Origin: SCTD01 sp963781675
Lineage (GTDB): Bacteria; Actinomycetota; Actinomycetes; Mycobacteriales; SCTD01
Direction: 5' to 3'
Length of the DNA: 64,000 nt
NCBI GenBank assembly: GCA_963781675.1
Contig: CAWAGF010000007.1
Coordinates: forward strand, 62,001 to 126,000
Shown: positions 9,561-16,892 of the stretch, in pieces
How positions within the stretch are numbered: the stretch's first letter is position 1
How the letters are laid out: every line of letters starts with the position of its first letter
The notes under the pieces: generated by a model
Told to the model about the DNA's origin: nothing
The model's input: only the letters and a program-made list of their open reading frames with translations
Databases searched by the model: none
Position numbers and translations under genes: made by a program

Positions 9561-10241
9561 TCATGCGTAGGACCTCCTCTGGTCCGGCGGCGGGATCTGC
9601 GCGCCCTTGTACTCGACCGGCACGCCGCCGAGCGGGTAGTCCTTGCGCTGCGGGTGCCCGTCCCAGTCGTCCGGCATGAGGATGCGGGTCAGCCCCGGGT
9701 GCCCGTCGAACTGCACGCCGAACATGTCCCACGTCTCGCGCTCGTGGAAGTCGGCCGTCGGGTAGACGCCGGTGACGCTGGCGACGTGCGGGTCGGCCTC
9801 GGTCACCTGCGTCTCGAGGCGCAGCCGGCGGCGGTACGTCATCGACATCAGGTGGTAGACGACGTGGAAGCGCTCGGCCTGGCTGGGGAAGTCGACGCCG
9901 GAGACGCCGAGCAGCAGCTCGTAGCGGTGCTCGGGGTCGTCGCGCAGGTGCTGGCACAGCTCGGCCACGCGGTCCGGGCGGACGTGCAGGGTGAGCTCGC
10001 CGCGGTCGACGACGACCCGGGTGACGACGTCGCCGTAGCCGGCGAAGCCCTCCTCGAGCGCGTCCACGGCCTCGTCGAACCAGCCGCCGAACGGGCGCGG
10101 GGTGGACGCGTCCAGGGGCCGGCGCCGGACCAGGCCACCGAAGCCGCTGGTGTCGCCGCCCATCGTCGCGCCGAACATGTCGCTGCCGGCCGGGGCGCCC
10201 TCGACGGCGCCGGGCACGGGACCGGATCCGCTGACGGTCAC
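9561..10241 (-). CDS. nuoC: NADH-quinone oxidoreductase subunit C
   Basis: This 226-residue peripheral-arm subunit has the 30-kDa-subunit motif ERETWDMFGVQFDGHPGLTR followed by ILMPDDWDGHPQRKDYPLGG near the C terminus. The first 50 residues are a low-complexity Gly/Pro extension. NuoC and NuoD are separate proteins here, unlike the fused NuoCD of enterobacteria. The GTG start overlaps the nuoB stop by four bases. Confidence 0.96.
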   Translation of the reverse strand: MTVSGSGPVPGAVEGAPAGSDMFGATMGGDTSGFGGLVRRRPLDASTPRPFGGWFDEAVDALEEGFAGYGDVVTRVVVDRGELTLHVRPDRVAELCQHLRDDPEHRYELLLGVSGVDFPSQAERFHVVYHLMSMTYRRRLRLETQVTEADPHVASVTGVYPTADFHERETWDMFGVQFDGHPGLTRILMPDDWDGHPQRKDYPLGGVPVEYKGAQIPPPDQRRSYA

Positions 10242-10840
10242 CTCTTGCCGCCGCGGATCTCGTCGAAGAACGCCTGGCGGGCGACCTGCTTGCCCTCGGG
10301 CGAGAAGCGCGCGCTGCTCGCGACGAGCTCGCGCTGCTGGTAGCCGGGGAGCTCGCGACGGCTGCTGTTCACGCCGAGCGGCTCGTCCATGATCTTGTCG
10401 TGCAGCTTGAGGATCGCGTCCATGAGCATCTCGGGGCGCGGCGGGCAGCCGGGCAGGTAGATGTCGACGGGGACGATGTGGTCGACGCCCTGGACGACGG
10501 CGTAGTTGTTGAACATGCCGCCGCTGCTGGCGCAGACGCCCATGGCGATGACCCACTTGGGCTCGGGCATCTGGTCGTAGATCTGGCGGACGACCGGAGC
10601 CATCTTCTGGCTCACGCGGCCGGCGACGATCATCAGGTCGGCCTGGCGCGGGGACGGGCGGAAGACCTCCATGCCGAAGCGGGCCAGGTCGTAGCGGCCG
10701 GCGCCGGTCGCCATCATCTCGATGGCGCAGCACGCCAGGCCGAAGGTGGCCGGCCACAGCGAGCTCTTGCGGGACCAGTTGATGACCTTCTCGACGCTGG
10801 TCAGCACGATCCCGCTGGGGATCTTCTCCTCGACACCCAT
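10238..10840 (-). CDS. nuoB: NADH-quinone oxidoreductase subunit B
   Basis: This 200-residue subunit carries cluster N2, the last Fe-S centre before quinone. The ligands are C37 and C38 (GLACCAIEM), C103 (MGVCASSGGMFNNY) and C132 (YLPGCPPRPE). The basic C-terminal tail is normal for actinobacteria. The ATG at 10840 follows nuoA after a 20-base gap. Confidence 0.97.
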   Translation of the reverse strand: MGVEEKIPSGIVLTSVEKVINWSRKSSLWPATFGLACCAIEMMATGAGRYDLARFGMEVFRPSPRQADLMIVAGRVSQKMAPVVRQIYDQMPEPKWVIAMGVCASSGGMFNNYAVVQGVDHIVPVDIYLPGCPPRPEMLMDAILKLHDKIMDEPLGVNSSRRELPGYQQRELVASSARFSPEGKQVARQAFFDEIRGGKR

Positions 10841-10860
10841 TACGCGTTGCTACCCATGAT

Positions 10861-11223
10861 CTAGTCCCACTCCAGACCGCCGCGGCGCCAGACGTAGGCG
10901 TACGCGACGAAGACGGTGCCGATGAACAGGGTCATCTCGACCAGGCCGAACAGGCCGAGGCGGTCGAAGGAGACCGCCCACGGGATGAGGAAGACCATCT
11001 CGATGTCGAAGACGATGAAGAGCATCGCGGTCAGGTAGAACTTGACCGGGAAGCGGCCGCCGCCCATGGGCTGCGGGGTGGGCTCGATGCCGCACTCGTA
11101 GGCGTCCAGCTTGGCGCGGTTGTAGCGCTTCGGGCCGATGATCGCGGCCGCCGCGACGGAGACCACGACGAAGCCCGCCGCCAGCACGAACATGACCAGC
11201 AGCGGCACGTAGTTGTCGAGCAC
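10861..11223 (-). CDS. nuoA: NADH-quinone oxidoreductase subunit A
   Basis: This 120-residue membrane subunit has three hydrophobic helices. Motifs typical of NuoA are KLDAYECGIEP and FYLTAMLFIVFDIEMVFLIP. The GTG start at 11223 is preceded by a GGAAGGAG-type ribosome binding site. It is the first nuo gene and lies 54 bases after the menJ-like gene on the same strand. I see no terminator or clear promoter in that gap, so the whole nuo set is probably read from the promoter in front of the menJ-like gene. Confidence 0.96.
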   Translation of the reverse strand: MLDNYVPLLVMFVLAAGFVVVSVAAAAIIGPKRYNRAKLDAYECGIEPTPQPMGGGRFPVKFYLTAMLFIVFDIEMVFLIPWAVSFDRLGLFGLVEMTLFIGTVFVAYAYVWRRGGLEWD

Positions 11224-11277
11224 TTCTGCGGTCTCCTTCCTCGGGTCGAGCGGGCCGTCGGCCAGCCTAGGCGCAGG

Positions 11278-12540
11278 TCAGGCGGCGGGCGCGAGCCGGG
11301 TCAGCCCGTTGACGACGCGGTCCAGGGCGTCGCCCCCGCGGGGGTCGGTGAGGTTCGCGAGCAGCTTCAGCGTGAACTTCATCAGCAGCGGCCGGGGCAG
11401 CCCGTGGCGGGTCGCCAGGGCCATCACCTGCGGGTTGCCGATGAGGTGCACGAACACCCGCCCGAGCGTGTAGTAGCCGCCGTAGACGGCCTTCATCTGC
11501 TCCGGGTAGGCCTGCAGCGCCCGCTCGCGGGACGGCCCCTCGGGCCGGGCCAGCGCCTGCACCGCGACCTCCGCGGCGAGCAGGCCGGACTCCATGGCGT
11601 AGGCGATGCCCTCGCCGTTGAACGGGTTCACGGCGCCGCCGGCGTCGCCGACGAGCAGGACGCCGCGGCTGTAGTGCGGCTGGCGGTTGAAGCCCATCGG
11701 CAGGGCGCCGCCGCGGACCGGCCCGGTCGCGTGCTCCTCGTCGAACTGCCACTCGCCCGGCATGGTGCGCGTCCAGCGGGCCAGCAGGTCCTTGTAGTCC
11801 GTCTTCTGCCAGGCGTTCGTGGTGTTGAGGATCCCGAGGCCGACGTTGCTCGTGCCGTCGCCGACGCCGAACACCCACCCGTAGCCGGGGAGCAGGCTGC
11901 CGTCCTCCCCGCGCAGCTCGAGCCAGGACTCCAGCATGTCGTCGTCGTGGCGCGGGCTCTCGAAGTACCGCCGCACGGCCACGCCCATCGGCCGGTCGTC
12001 GCGCCGCTCGATCCCCATCGACAGGGCCAGCCGCGCGCTGTTGCCGTCGGCGGCGATGACCAGCGGGGCGCGGTAGACGACCTCGGTCTTCTCCGGGCCC
12101 AGCTTGGCGGTCACGCCGACGACGCGGCCGGTCTCGTCGAGCAGCGGCCCGGTGACGTTGGTGTGCTCCTGCAGCCGGGCGCCGGCCTTCTGCGCCGTAC
12201 GGGCCAGCAGCTCGTCGAAGTCCAGCCGCGGGCGGACCAGCCCGTAGTCGGGGTAGCTGGCCAGGTCCGGCCAGGGCAGCTCGAGGCGCATGCCGCCGCC
12301 GATGATGCGCAGCCCGCGGTTGCGGATGAAGCCGTTCGCCTCGGTGGTGTCGATCCCGAGCTGCACCAGGCTCTTGACGGCCCGGGGCGTCAGCCCGTCG
12401 CCGCAGACCTTCTCGCGCGGGAAGCCGGTCTTCTCGAGCAGCAGCACGTCCAGGCCGGCCTGCGCGAGGGCGTGCGCTGCGGCGCTGCCCCCGGGGCCCG
12501 CTCCGACGACGACGACGTCGGCGTCGCTGGTGACCGTCAT
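11278..12540 (-). CDS. menJ: Geranylgeranyl reductase family flavoprotein, probable menaquinone reductase MenJ
   Basis: This 420-residue FAD enzyme has the N-terminal Rossmann motif VVVGAGPGGSAAA (about 8-20) and the second FAD motif GDAGGAVNPFNGEGI near residue 300. KVCGDGLTPRAV is typical of the geranylgeranyl reductase family. In mycobacteria the homologue MenJ saturates one isoprene unit of menaquinone. That role is inferred here from the family and from the neighbours menG and nuo. The ATG at 12540 has a GGGAG motif at good spacing; an earlier in-frame ATG at 12612 would translate through the Rex operator and is less likely. A Rex operator lies 15 bases upstream. Confidence 0.85.
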   Translation of the reverse strand: MTVTSDADVVVVGAGPGGSAAAHALAQAGLDVLLLEKTGFPREKVCGDGLTPRAVKSLVQLGIDTTEANGFIRNRGLRIIGGGMRLELPWPDLASYPDYGLVRPRLDFDELLARTAQKAGARLQEHTNVTGPLLDETGRVVGVTAKLGPEKTEVVYRAPLVIAADGNSARLALSMGIERRDDRPMGVAVRRYFESPRHDDDMLESWLELRGEDGSLLPGYGWVFGVGDGTSNVGLGILNTTNAWQKTDYKDLLARWTRTMPGEWQFDEEHATGPVRGGALPMGFNRQPHYSRGVLLVGDAGGAVNPFNGEGIAYAMESGLLAAEVAVQALARPEGPSRERALQAYPEQMKAVYGGYYTLGRVFVHLIGNPQVMALATRHGLPRPLLMKFTLKLLANLTDPRGGDALDRVVNGLTRLAPAA

Positions 12541-12555
12541 CGTGGGGCTCCCGGG

Positions 12556-12575
12556 CTTGTGAAGACTTTCACAAG
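12556..12575. promoter_or_regulatory. Rex operator (redox repressor site) upstream of menJ-nuo
   Basis: A perfect inverted repeat of TTGTGAA/TTCACAA with a four-base centre sits at 12557-12574, extended to ten-base half-sites by flanking C and G. This matches the known actinobacterial Rex consensus. A -10-like hexamer TAGACT (12578-12583, read on the minus strand) lies immediately upstream, so Rex bound here would cover the transcription start of menJ and the nuo operon. Confidence 0.85.
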
Positions 12576-12622
12576 CGAGTCTACGCCTGCTGCTGCTCGC
12601 CCGCTCATGCACCGCCTTGGAA

Positions 12623-12684
12623 GATCATCCGCACGTCTACGGCGTGGCGCGCCGGCGGGTCGCGCCGCGGACGTGCGGATGATC
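12623..12684 (-). terminator. Large inverted repeat downstream of menG, probable terminator
   Basis: GATCATCCGCACGT at 12623-12636 is repeated exactly as its reverse complement at 12671-12684, giving a 14-bp perfect stem with a 34-base GC-rich loop that can itself fold. It starts 16 bases after the menG stop and lies before the menJ promoter, so it fits a menG terminator. No T-tract follows. Confidence 0.55.
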
Positions 12685-12700
12685 AGCGGGCGGGCAGCGC

Positions 12701-13393
12701 TCAGGCCGGGCGGGTGCCGCGGTGCAGCGCGACGATGCCGCCCGTGAGGTCGCGCCAGGCGACGCCCGCCCAGCCGGCCCGCTGCAGGTGGCCCGCCAGC
12801 GCGGCCTGCGCCGGCCAGGCCCGGATGCTCTCGGCGAGGTAGACGTACGCCGCCGGGTCGCTGCTGACCCGGCTGGCCACGGTCGGCAGCGCCTTCATGA
12901 GGTACTCGACGTAGACGGTCCGGAACGGCCGCCAGGTCGGGTGGCTGAACTCGCAGACGACCAGCCGGCCGCCGGGCTTGGTGACCCGGTGCAGCTCGCG
13001 CAGGGCGACGTCGACGTCCTGGGTGTTGCGCAGCCCGAAGCTGATCGTCACGGCGTCGAAGGAGGCGTCGGCGAAGGGCAGCCGCAGGGCGTCGCCCGCC
13101 ACCAGGGAGACGCCCTCGTGCGGCGTGGCGGCACGCAGCATGCCCAGCGAGAAGTCGCAGCCGACGACGTCGGCGCCGGTGTCCGCGAGTGCGGCGCTGC
13201 TCGTGGCGGTGCCGGCCGCGAGGTCGAGCACCCGCTCGCCCGGCGCGAGGTCCAGCGCCTGCGCGACGGCCCTGCGCCATCCCCGGTCCTGGCCCAGGGA
13301 CAGCACCGCGTTGGTGAGGTCGTAGCGGGCCGCCACCTGGTCGAACATGGCGGCGACCTCGGCCGGGTCCTTGTCGAGCGTCGCGCGGGTCAT
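12701..13393 (-). CDS. menG: Demethylmenaquinone methyltransferase
   Basis: This 230-residue SAM-dependent methyltransferase of the UbiE/MenG family performs the last ring methylation of menaquinone. Motif I is VLDLAAGTATSS (about 47-58). TISFGLRNTQD and the substrate-region motif KPGGRLVVCEFS are typical of the family. Length is normal. The ATG start at 13393 begins MTRATLDKDP. The gene stands between the peptide/oxygenase unit and the menJ-nuo operon. In many actinomycetes menG lies near menJ or nuo, which supports the assignment. Confidence 0.93.
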   Translation of the reverse strand: MTRATLDKDPAEVAAMFDQVAARYDLTNAVLSLGQDRGWRRAVAQALDLAPGERVLDLAAGTATSSAALADTGADVVGCDFSLGMLRAATPHEGVSLVAGDALRLPFADASFDAVTISFGLRNTQDVDVALRELHRVTKPGGRLVVCEFSHPTWRPFRTVYVEYLMKALPTVASRVSSDPAAYVYLAESIRAWPAQAALAGHLQRAGWAGVAWRDLTGGIVALHRGTRPA

Positions 13394-13523
13394 GCCCCCA
13401 TCCTCGCGGGTGCGCGCGCGGAGTGCTCGGTGCAGGCTGCTGCGCATGACCCGGCGCCACGCCGGGGAGGGCTCCACCGGAGCGCGGGACCCCGCGCCTC
13501 CCCCGCACTGCTGGAGGTACGCC

Positions 13524-13757
13524 TTGACCACGCTTCGCGACGACGACATCACGACCACGACGAACACGCTGCCGGCCGGTGACGCCGACCAGGGCGACAG
13601 CAACGAGCAGCAGGTCGACCCGGCGGGCGTCGACCCTGCCGGCACCGACACCGGCGGCGGCGACGCCGACCAGGGCGACAGCAACGAGCAGCAGGTCGAC
13701 CCGGCGGGCGTCGACCCGGCCGGCTCCGACAGCGACAGCGACTCCTCCGACAGCTAG
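13524..13757 (+). CDS. Acidic repeat peptide, candidate precursor of a modified peptide (TTG start)
   Basis: I do not recognise this family. A TTG start at 13524 is preceded by GGAGG at 13513-13517 with a six-base spacer, the best ribosome site in this stretch. It gives 77 residues. An in-frame ATG at 13446 exists but has a poor ribosome site. After an N-terminal segment of 18 residues (MTTLRDDDITTTTNTLPA) come two copies of a 27-residue unit. Each copy opens with an identical 22-residue block, GDADQGDSNEQQ then VDPAGVDPAG, at 19-40 and 46-67. The tail is Ser/Asp-rich. About 20 of 77 residues are acidic. There is no Cys, Lys, His or aromatic residue, and no signal peptide or membrane helix. 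The leader-plus-repeated-core layout and the adjacent oxygenase suggest a ribosomal peptide substrate; a calcium-binding acidic repeat is the main alternative. Confidence 0.65.
   Translation: MTTLRDDDITTTTNTLPAGDADQGDSNEQQVDPAGVDPAGTDTGGGDADQGDSNEQQVDPAGVDPAGSDSDSDSSDS
13578..13724 (+). repeat. Tandem repeat inside the acidic peptide gene (81-bp period)
   Basis: Positions 13578-13643 and 13659-13724 encode the same 22 residues and are almost identical at the base level, with differences only at a few third positions. The period is 81 bases (27 codons). The spacer after copy one encodes TDTGG; copy two runs into a Ser/Asp tail. Confidence 0.9.
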
Positions 13758-13766
13758 TCGCCCCGA

Positions 13767-13798
13767 CGCCGGCGCCCCCTCCGCACGGGGCGCCGGCG
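13767..13798 (+). terminator. Hairpin between peptide gene and oxygenase gene (attenuator or partial terminator)
   Basis: CGCCGGCGCCCC at 13767-13778 pairs perfectly with GGGGCGCCGGCG at 13787-13798, giving a 12-bp all-G/C stem with an eight-base loop. It lies nine bases after the peptide stop and just before the GGAGG ribosome site of the oxygenase. No T-run follows. Such a hairpin would let the peptide be made in excess over the enzyme. Confidence 0.6.
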
Positions 13799-13814
13799 GC
13801 GTCAGGAGGTCCGC

Positions 13815-14984
13815 ATGAGCGCCCTGTCCCGCTGCACGTCCGTCAGCCCGGAGGCCTTCGCCGCCGAGCACTGGTCGCGCACGCCGCTGCTGTCGCGCGC
13901 GAAGGAGCTGCCGCAGCCGTTCGACGACCTGCTGTCGACCGCGGACGTCGACGAGCTCGTGGCGGACCGCGCGCTGCGCACCCCGTTCTTCCGCACCGTC
14001 CGCGAGGGCGGCGGCCTGCCCTCGCCGGTGCGCGGCATCAACGCAGGCGGCCGGCGGCTGGCCGACGCCGTGGACCCCGAGGCGCTGGCGGCGCAGTACG
14101 CCGAGGGGGCCACCCTGGTCCTGAACGCCGTGCACCGGATGCACCCGCCGGTGGCGCGCTTCTGCCGCGAGCTCGCCGCGGAGCTCGGCCACGCGACGCA
14201 GTGCAACGCCTACCTGACGCCGGGCGGCCAGCACCAGGGCTTCGACTTCCACCACGACACCCACGACGTGTTCGTCCTGCAGGTCAGCGGCCGCAAGCGC
14301 TGGATCGTGCACGAGCCCGTCCTGCCCCTCCCGCTGCCGCCGCAGGCCCAGGCGGGCGGGCACCTCGTCCCCGAGGGGGCCGAGCCGCTGCTCGACGTCG
14401 AGCTCGAGGCCGGTGACGCGCTCTACCTCCCGCGCGGCTACGTGCACGCGGCGCTGACGACCGACGTCGACTCCGTGCACCTCACGATCGGGGTGCTGTC
14501 GACGACCTGGTACGACGTGCTGTCCGACGTGGCGGGGCTCGCCGCGGACGCGCTGGCGTTCCGCCAGGCCCTGCCCGTGCAGCCGGCCGACCTGGACGTG
14601 CCGGCGTTCCTGCGTCAGGCAGCGAGCTGGCTGGAGTCGCTGCCCGTCGAGCAGGTGGAGGAGGTCCTGCGCCGCCGGCTGGCCCGCTCGGTGCCCGCGG
14701 AGCCGGTGCGACTGCTCGCGACGGCCGCGGCGGTGCGCGACCTGTCGGCCGCTGCGGCGGTCCGTCCGCGCGCCGGGCTCGCGGTGACGGTGCGGGTGGA
14801 CGGCGAGCAGGTCGTGCTGACCGCGCCGGGCAGGACGATCGCGCTGCCGGCCTTCGTGGAGCCGGCCCTGCGCCGGCTGCTCGACGGGCCAGTCGCGGTC
14901 GGCGAGCTGCCCGGCCTCGACGAGGAGAGCGCGCTGGTGCTCTGCCGCCGGATGCTGCGCGAGGGCGTCATCCTCCCAGGCTGA
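13815..14984 (+). CDS. JmjC/cupin-type Fe(II)/2-oxoglutarate-dependent oxygenase
   Basis: This 389-residue protein belongs to the cupin_4/JmjC ribosomal-oxygenase-like family, whose members hydroxylate side chains in proteins. The iron ligands are visible as HxD (H146 and D148 in FDFHHDTHDVF) and the distal H211 in LYLPRGYVHAA. The strand DVFVLQVSGRKRW follows the first motif. The C-terminal 70 residues resemble the winged-helix domain that ends related oxygenases. The ATG has GGAGG at 13805-13809. It is 58 bases downstream of the acidic repeat peptide, which is its likely substrate by context only. Its last 17 bases overlap the end of menA on the other strand. Confidence 0.85.
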   Translation: MSALSRCTSVSPEAFAAEHWSRTPLLSRAKELPQPFDDLLSTADVDELVADRALRTPFFRTVREGGGLPSPVRGINAGGRRLADAVDPEALAAQYAEGATLVLNAVHRMHPPVARFCRELAAELGHATQCNAYLTPGGQHQGFDFHHDTHDVFVLQVSGRKRWIVHEPVLPLPLPPQAQAGGHLVPEGAEPLLDVELEAGDALYLPRGYVHAALTTDVDSVHLTIGVLSTTWYDVLSDVAGLAADALAFRQALPVQPADLDVPAFLRQAASWLESLPVEQVEEVLRRRLARSVPAEPVRLLATAAAVRDLSAAAAVRPRAGLAVTVRVDGEQVVLTAPGRTIALPAFVEPALRRLLDGPVAVGELPGLDEESALVLCRRMLREGVILPG

Positions 14985-15840
14985 GCCCGGCGGTCAGCAG
15001 CACGGCGTAGGCCAGGTGCAGCTTGCCGGTGCCGGCCAGCACCGGCACGAGCTCGCGGCCGGTGACGCCGCCGCGCACGCGCTGCAGCGGGCCGCGCGCG
15101 AGCGGTGCGGCCAGCAGGGCGAGCAGCGCCCAGGGCGTGACCGCCGTGAGGCCGAGCGCCACCGCGAAGGCCAGCCCGACGAGTGCGGCGTACAGCAGGC
15201 GGGTGCGCGGGTCGCCGAGCAGCACGGCCAGCGTGCGCTTGCCGGCGACGACGTCGGTGGGGATGTCGCGCAGGTTGTTCGTCACGAGGATCGCGCAGGC
15301 GAGCGCCCCGCAGGCGACGCCGCCGAGGACCGACGTCCAGGTGACGCGCTCGGCCTGCACGTAGGTCGTCCCGCAGACCGCCACCAGGCCGAAGAAGACG
15401 AACACGGCGACCTCGCCGAAGCCGCGGTAGCCGTACGGCGACGCGCCCCCGGTGTAGCCCCAGGCGGCCAGCACCATGACGGCGCCGAGCGGGACGAGCC
15501 ACAGCGTGGTGAGCAGCGCGAGGACGAGTCCGGCCGCCATGGCCAGGCCGAAGCAGGCGAACGCGGCCGCCTTGACCGACGCCGGCGAGGCGACGCCGGA
15601 GCCGACCAGCCGCAGCGGGCCGACCCGGTCCGCGTCGGTCCCCCGCACGCCGTCGCTGAAGTCGTTGGCGTAGTTGACCCCGACCTGCAGGGCGAGCGCG
15701 ACGACGAGGGCGAGCAGCGCGTGCAGCGGGCGGAACCGGTCGACCAGCGCCGCGGCACCGGTGCCGACGAGCACCGGCGCGAGCGCTGCCGGGAGCGTGC
15801 GCGGCCGGGCGCCCTCCAGCCACTGCGCCGCCGTGGTCAT
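14968..15840 (-). CDS. menA: 1,4-dihydroxy-2-naphthoate polyprenyltransferase
   Basis: This 290-residue UbiA-family membrane prenyltransferase attaches the isoprenoid tail to DHNA in menaquinone synthesis. The first Asp-rich motif is NYANDFSDGVRGTD (about 56-69) and the second is NNLRDIPTD (about 188-196). Seven to nine hydrophobic segments are visible. The start overlaps the menE stop by four bases (ATGA). The 3' end overlaps the convergent oxygenase gene by 17 bases. Confidence 0.94.
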   Translation of the reverse strand: MTTAAQWLEGARPRTLPAALAPVLVGTGAAALVDRFRPLHALLALVVALALQVGVNYANDFSDGVRGTDADRVGPLRLVGSGVASPASVKAAAFACFGLAMAAGLVLALLTTLWLVPLGAVMVLAAWGYTGGASPYGYRGFGEVAVFVFFGLVAVCGTTYVQAERVTWTSVLGGVACGALACAILVTNNLRDIPTDVVAGKRTLAVLLGDPRTRLLYAALVGLAFAVALGLTAVTPWALLALLAAPLARGPLQRVRGGVTGRELVPVLAGTGKLHLAYAVLLTAGLSLGG

Positions 15841-16892
15841 GCGCGCAGTCCCATGCGGTCGATCTTGCCGGACGGCAGCAGCGGCAGCGCGTCGACCACC
15901 CTCAGCTCGCGCGGCGCGTGGCTGCGCGGCAGCGTCGCGCCGACGTGGGCCCGCGCCTGGTCCAGGGTCAGCGGCGCGCGCAGCACGACGACCGCGACGA
16001 CCCGCTGCCCCCACTCCGCGTCGGGGGCGCCGACGACCGCGACCTCGGCGACGGACGGGTGCGCGGCGAGCGCGGCCTCGACGGCAGCCGGCGCGACCTT
16101 CTCCCCGCCGGTCACGACCACGTCGTCGGCCCTCCCGTGCACGACCAGCCGCTCCTCGACCATCGCTCCCGTGTCGCTGGTGGTGAAGCTGCCCCCGCCG
16201 AACAGCTCGGCGGTCAGGTCGGGTCGTCGCCGGTAGCCGCGCGCGACGACGGGCCCGCTGATGCGGATGCGGTCGCCCACCTCGACGACGACCCCCGGCA
16301 GCGGTACGCCGTCGTAGACGCAGCCGCCGCTCGTCTCGCTCATGCCGTACGTCGTGACGACGCGCACGCCCCTCTCGCGGGCGGCGCGCAGCAGGTCCGC
16401 CGGAGCAGCCGCGCCGCCGAGCAGCACCGCGTCGTACTCCTGCAGCGCCGGGCTCCCGACCAGCCGGCGGAGCTGGGTCGGGACGAGGGAGACCAGGCGC
16501 CGGCTCCCGGTCAGCTGCGCGGTGGCCGCCTCGAACGCCTCGACCGTCGTCGGTCCGTCGAGCAGCACCGGCGCGGAGCCGGCGAGCACGGACCTGACGA
16601 GCACCTGCAGGCCGCCGACGTGGGTCGGCGGGACGGCCAGCAGCCACTGGCCCTCGCCGACGACCGACGCCGTCCCGCGCGCGCTCGACACGAGGTTGGC
16701 CGCCGTGAGCAGCACGCCCTTGGGCTCGCCGGTCGAGCCGGAGGTCGGCACCACGAAGGCGACGTCGTCGTGCTCCAGCGGCTCGTCCGGGCGCAGCACC
16801 TGCAGGACCCGCGGGTCGGTCGAGGTCAGCAGCGGCTCACCGCCGTCGAGCGCTGCTGCGACCAGCTCCAGCGTCGGCGCGGCGGCCTGCAC
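15837..16892 (-). CDS. menE: o-Succinylbenzoate-CoA ligase
   Basis: This 351-residue acyl-adenylate enzyme activates o-succinylbenzoate with CoA. The P-loop-like motif VPTSGSTGEPKGV, the adenylation motif YGMSETSGG and the hinge GRADDVVVTGGEKV are present. It is shorter than Bacillus MenE, as is common in actinobacteria. The GTG start shares one base with the menB stop (TAGTG), giving tight coupling. It lies in the unit menB-menE-menA. Confidence 0.92.
   Translation of the reverse strand: MQAAAPTLELVAAALDGGEPLLTSTDPRVLQVLRPDEPLEHDDVAFVVPTSGSTGEPKGVLLTAANLVSSARGTASVVGEGQWLLAVPPTHVGGLQVLVRSVLAGSAPVLLDGPTTVEAFEAATAQLTGSRRLVSLVPTQLRRLVGSPALQEYDAVLLGGAAAPADLLRAARERGVRVVTTYGMSETSGGCVYDGVPLPGVVVEVGDRIRISGPVVARGYRRRPDLTAELFGGGSFTTSDTGAMVEERLVVHGRADDVVVTGGEKVAPAAVEAALAAHPSVAEVAVVGAPDAEWGQRVVAVVVLRAPLTLDQARAHVGATLPRSHAPRELRVVDALPLLPSGKIDRMGLRA

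Noticed and set aside
13446..13757. ATG at 13446 as start of the repeat peptide
   Set aside because: It would add 26 residues but has no good ribosome site, while the TTG at 13524 has GGAGG at ideal spacing. It cannot be fully excluded.
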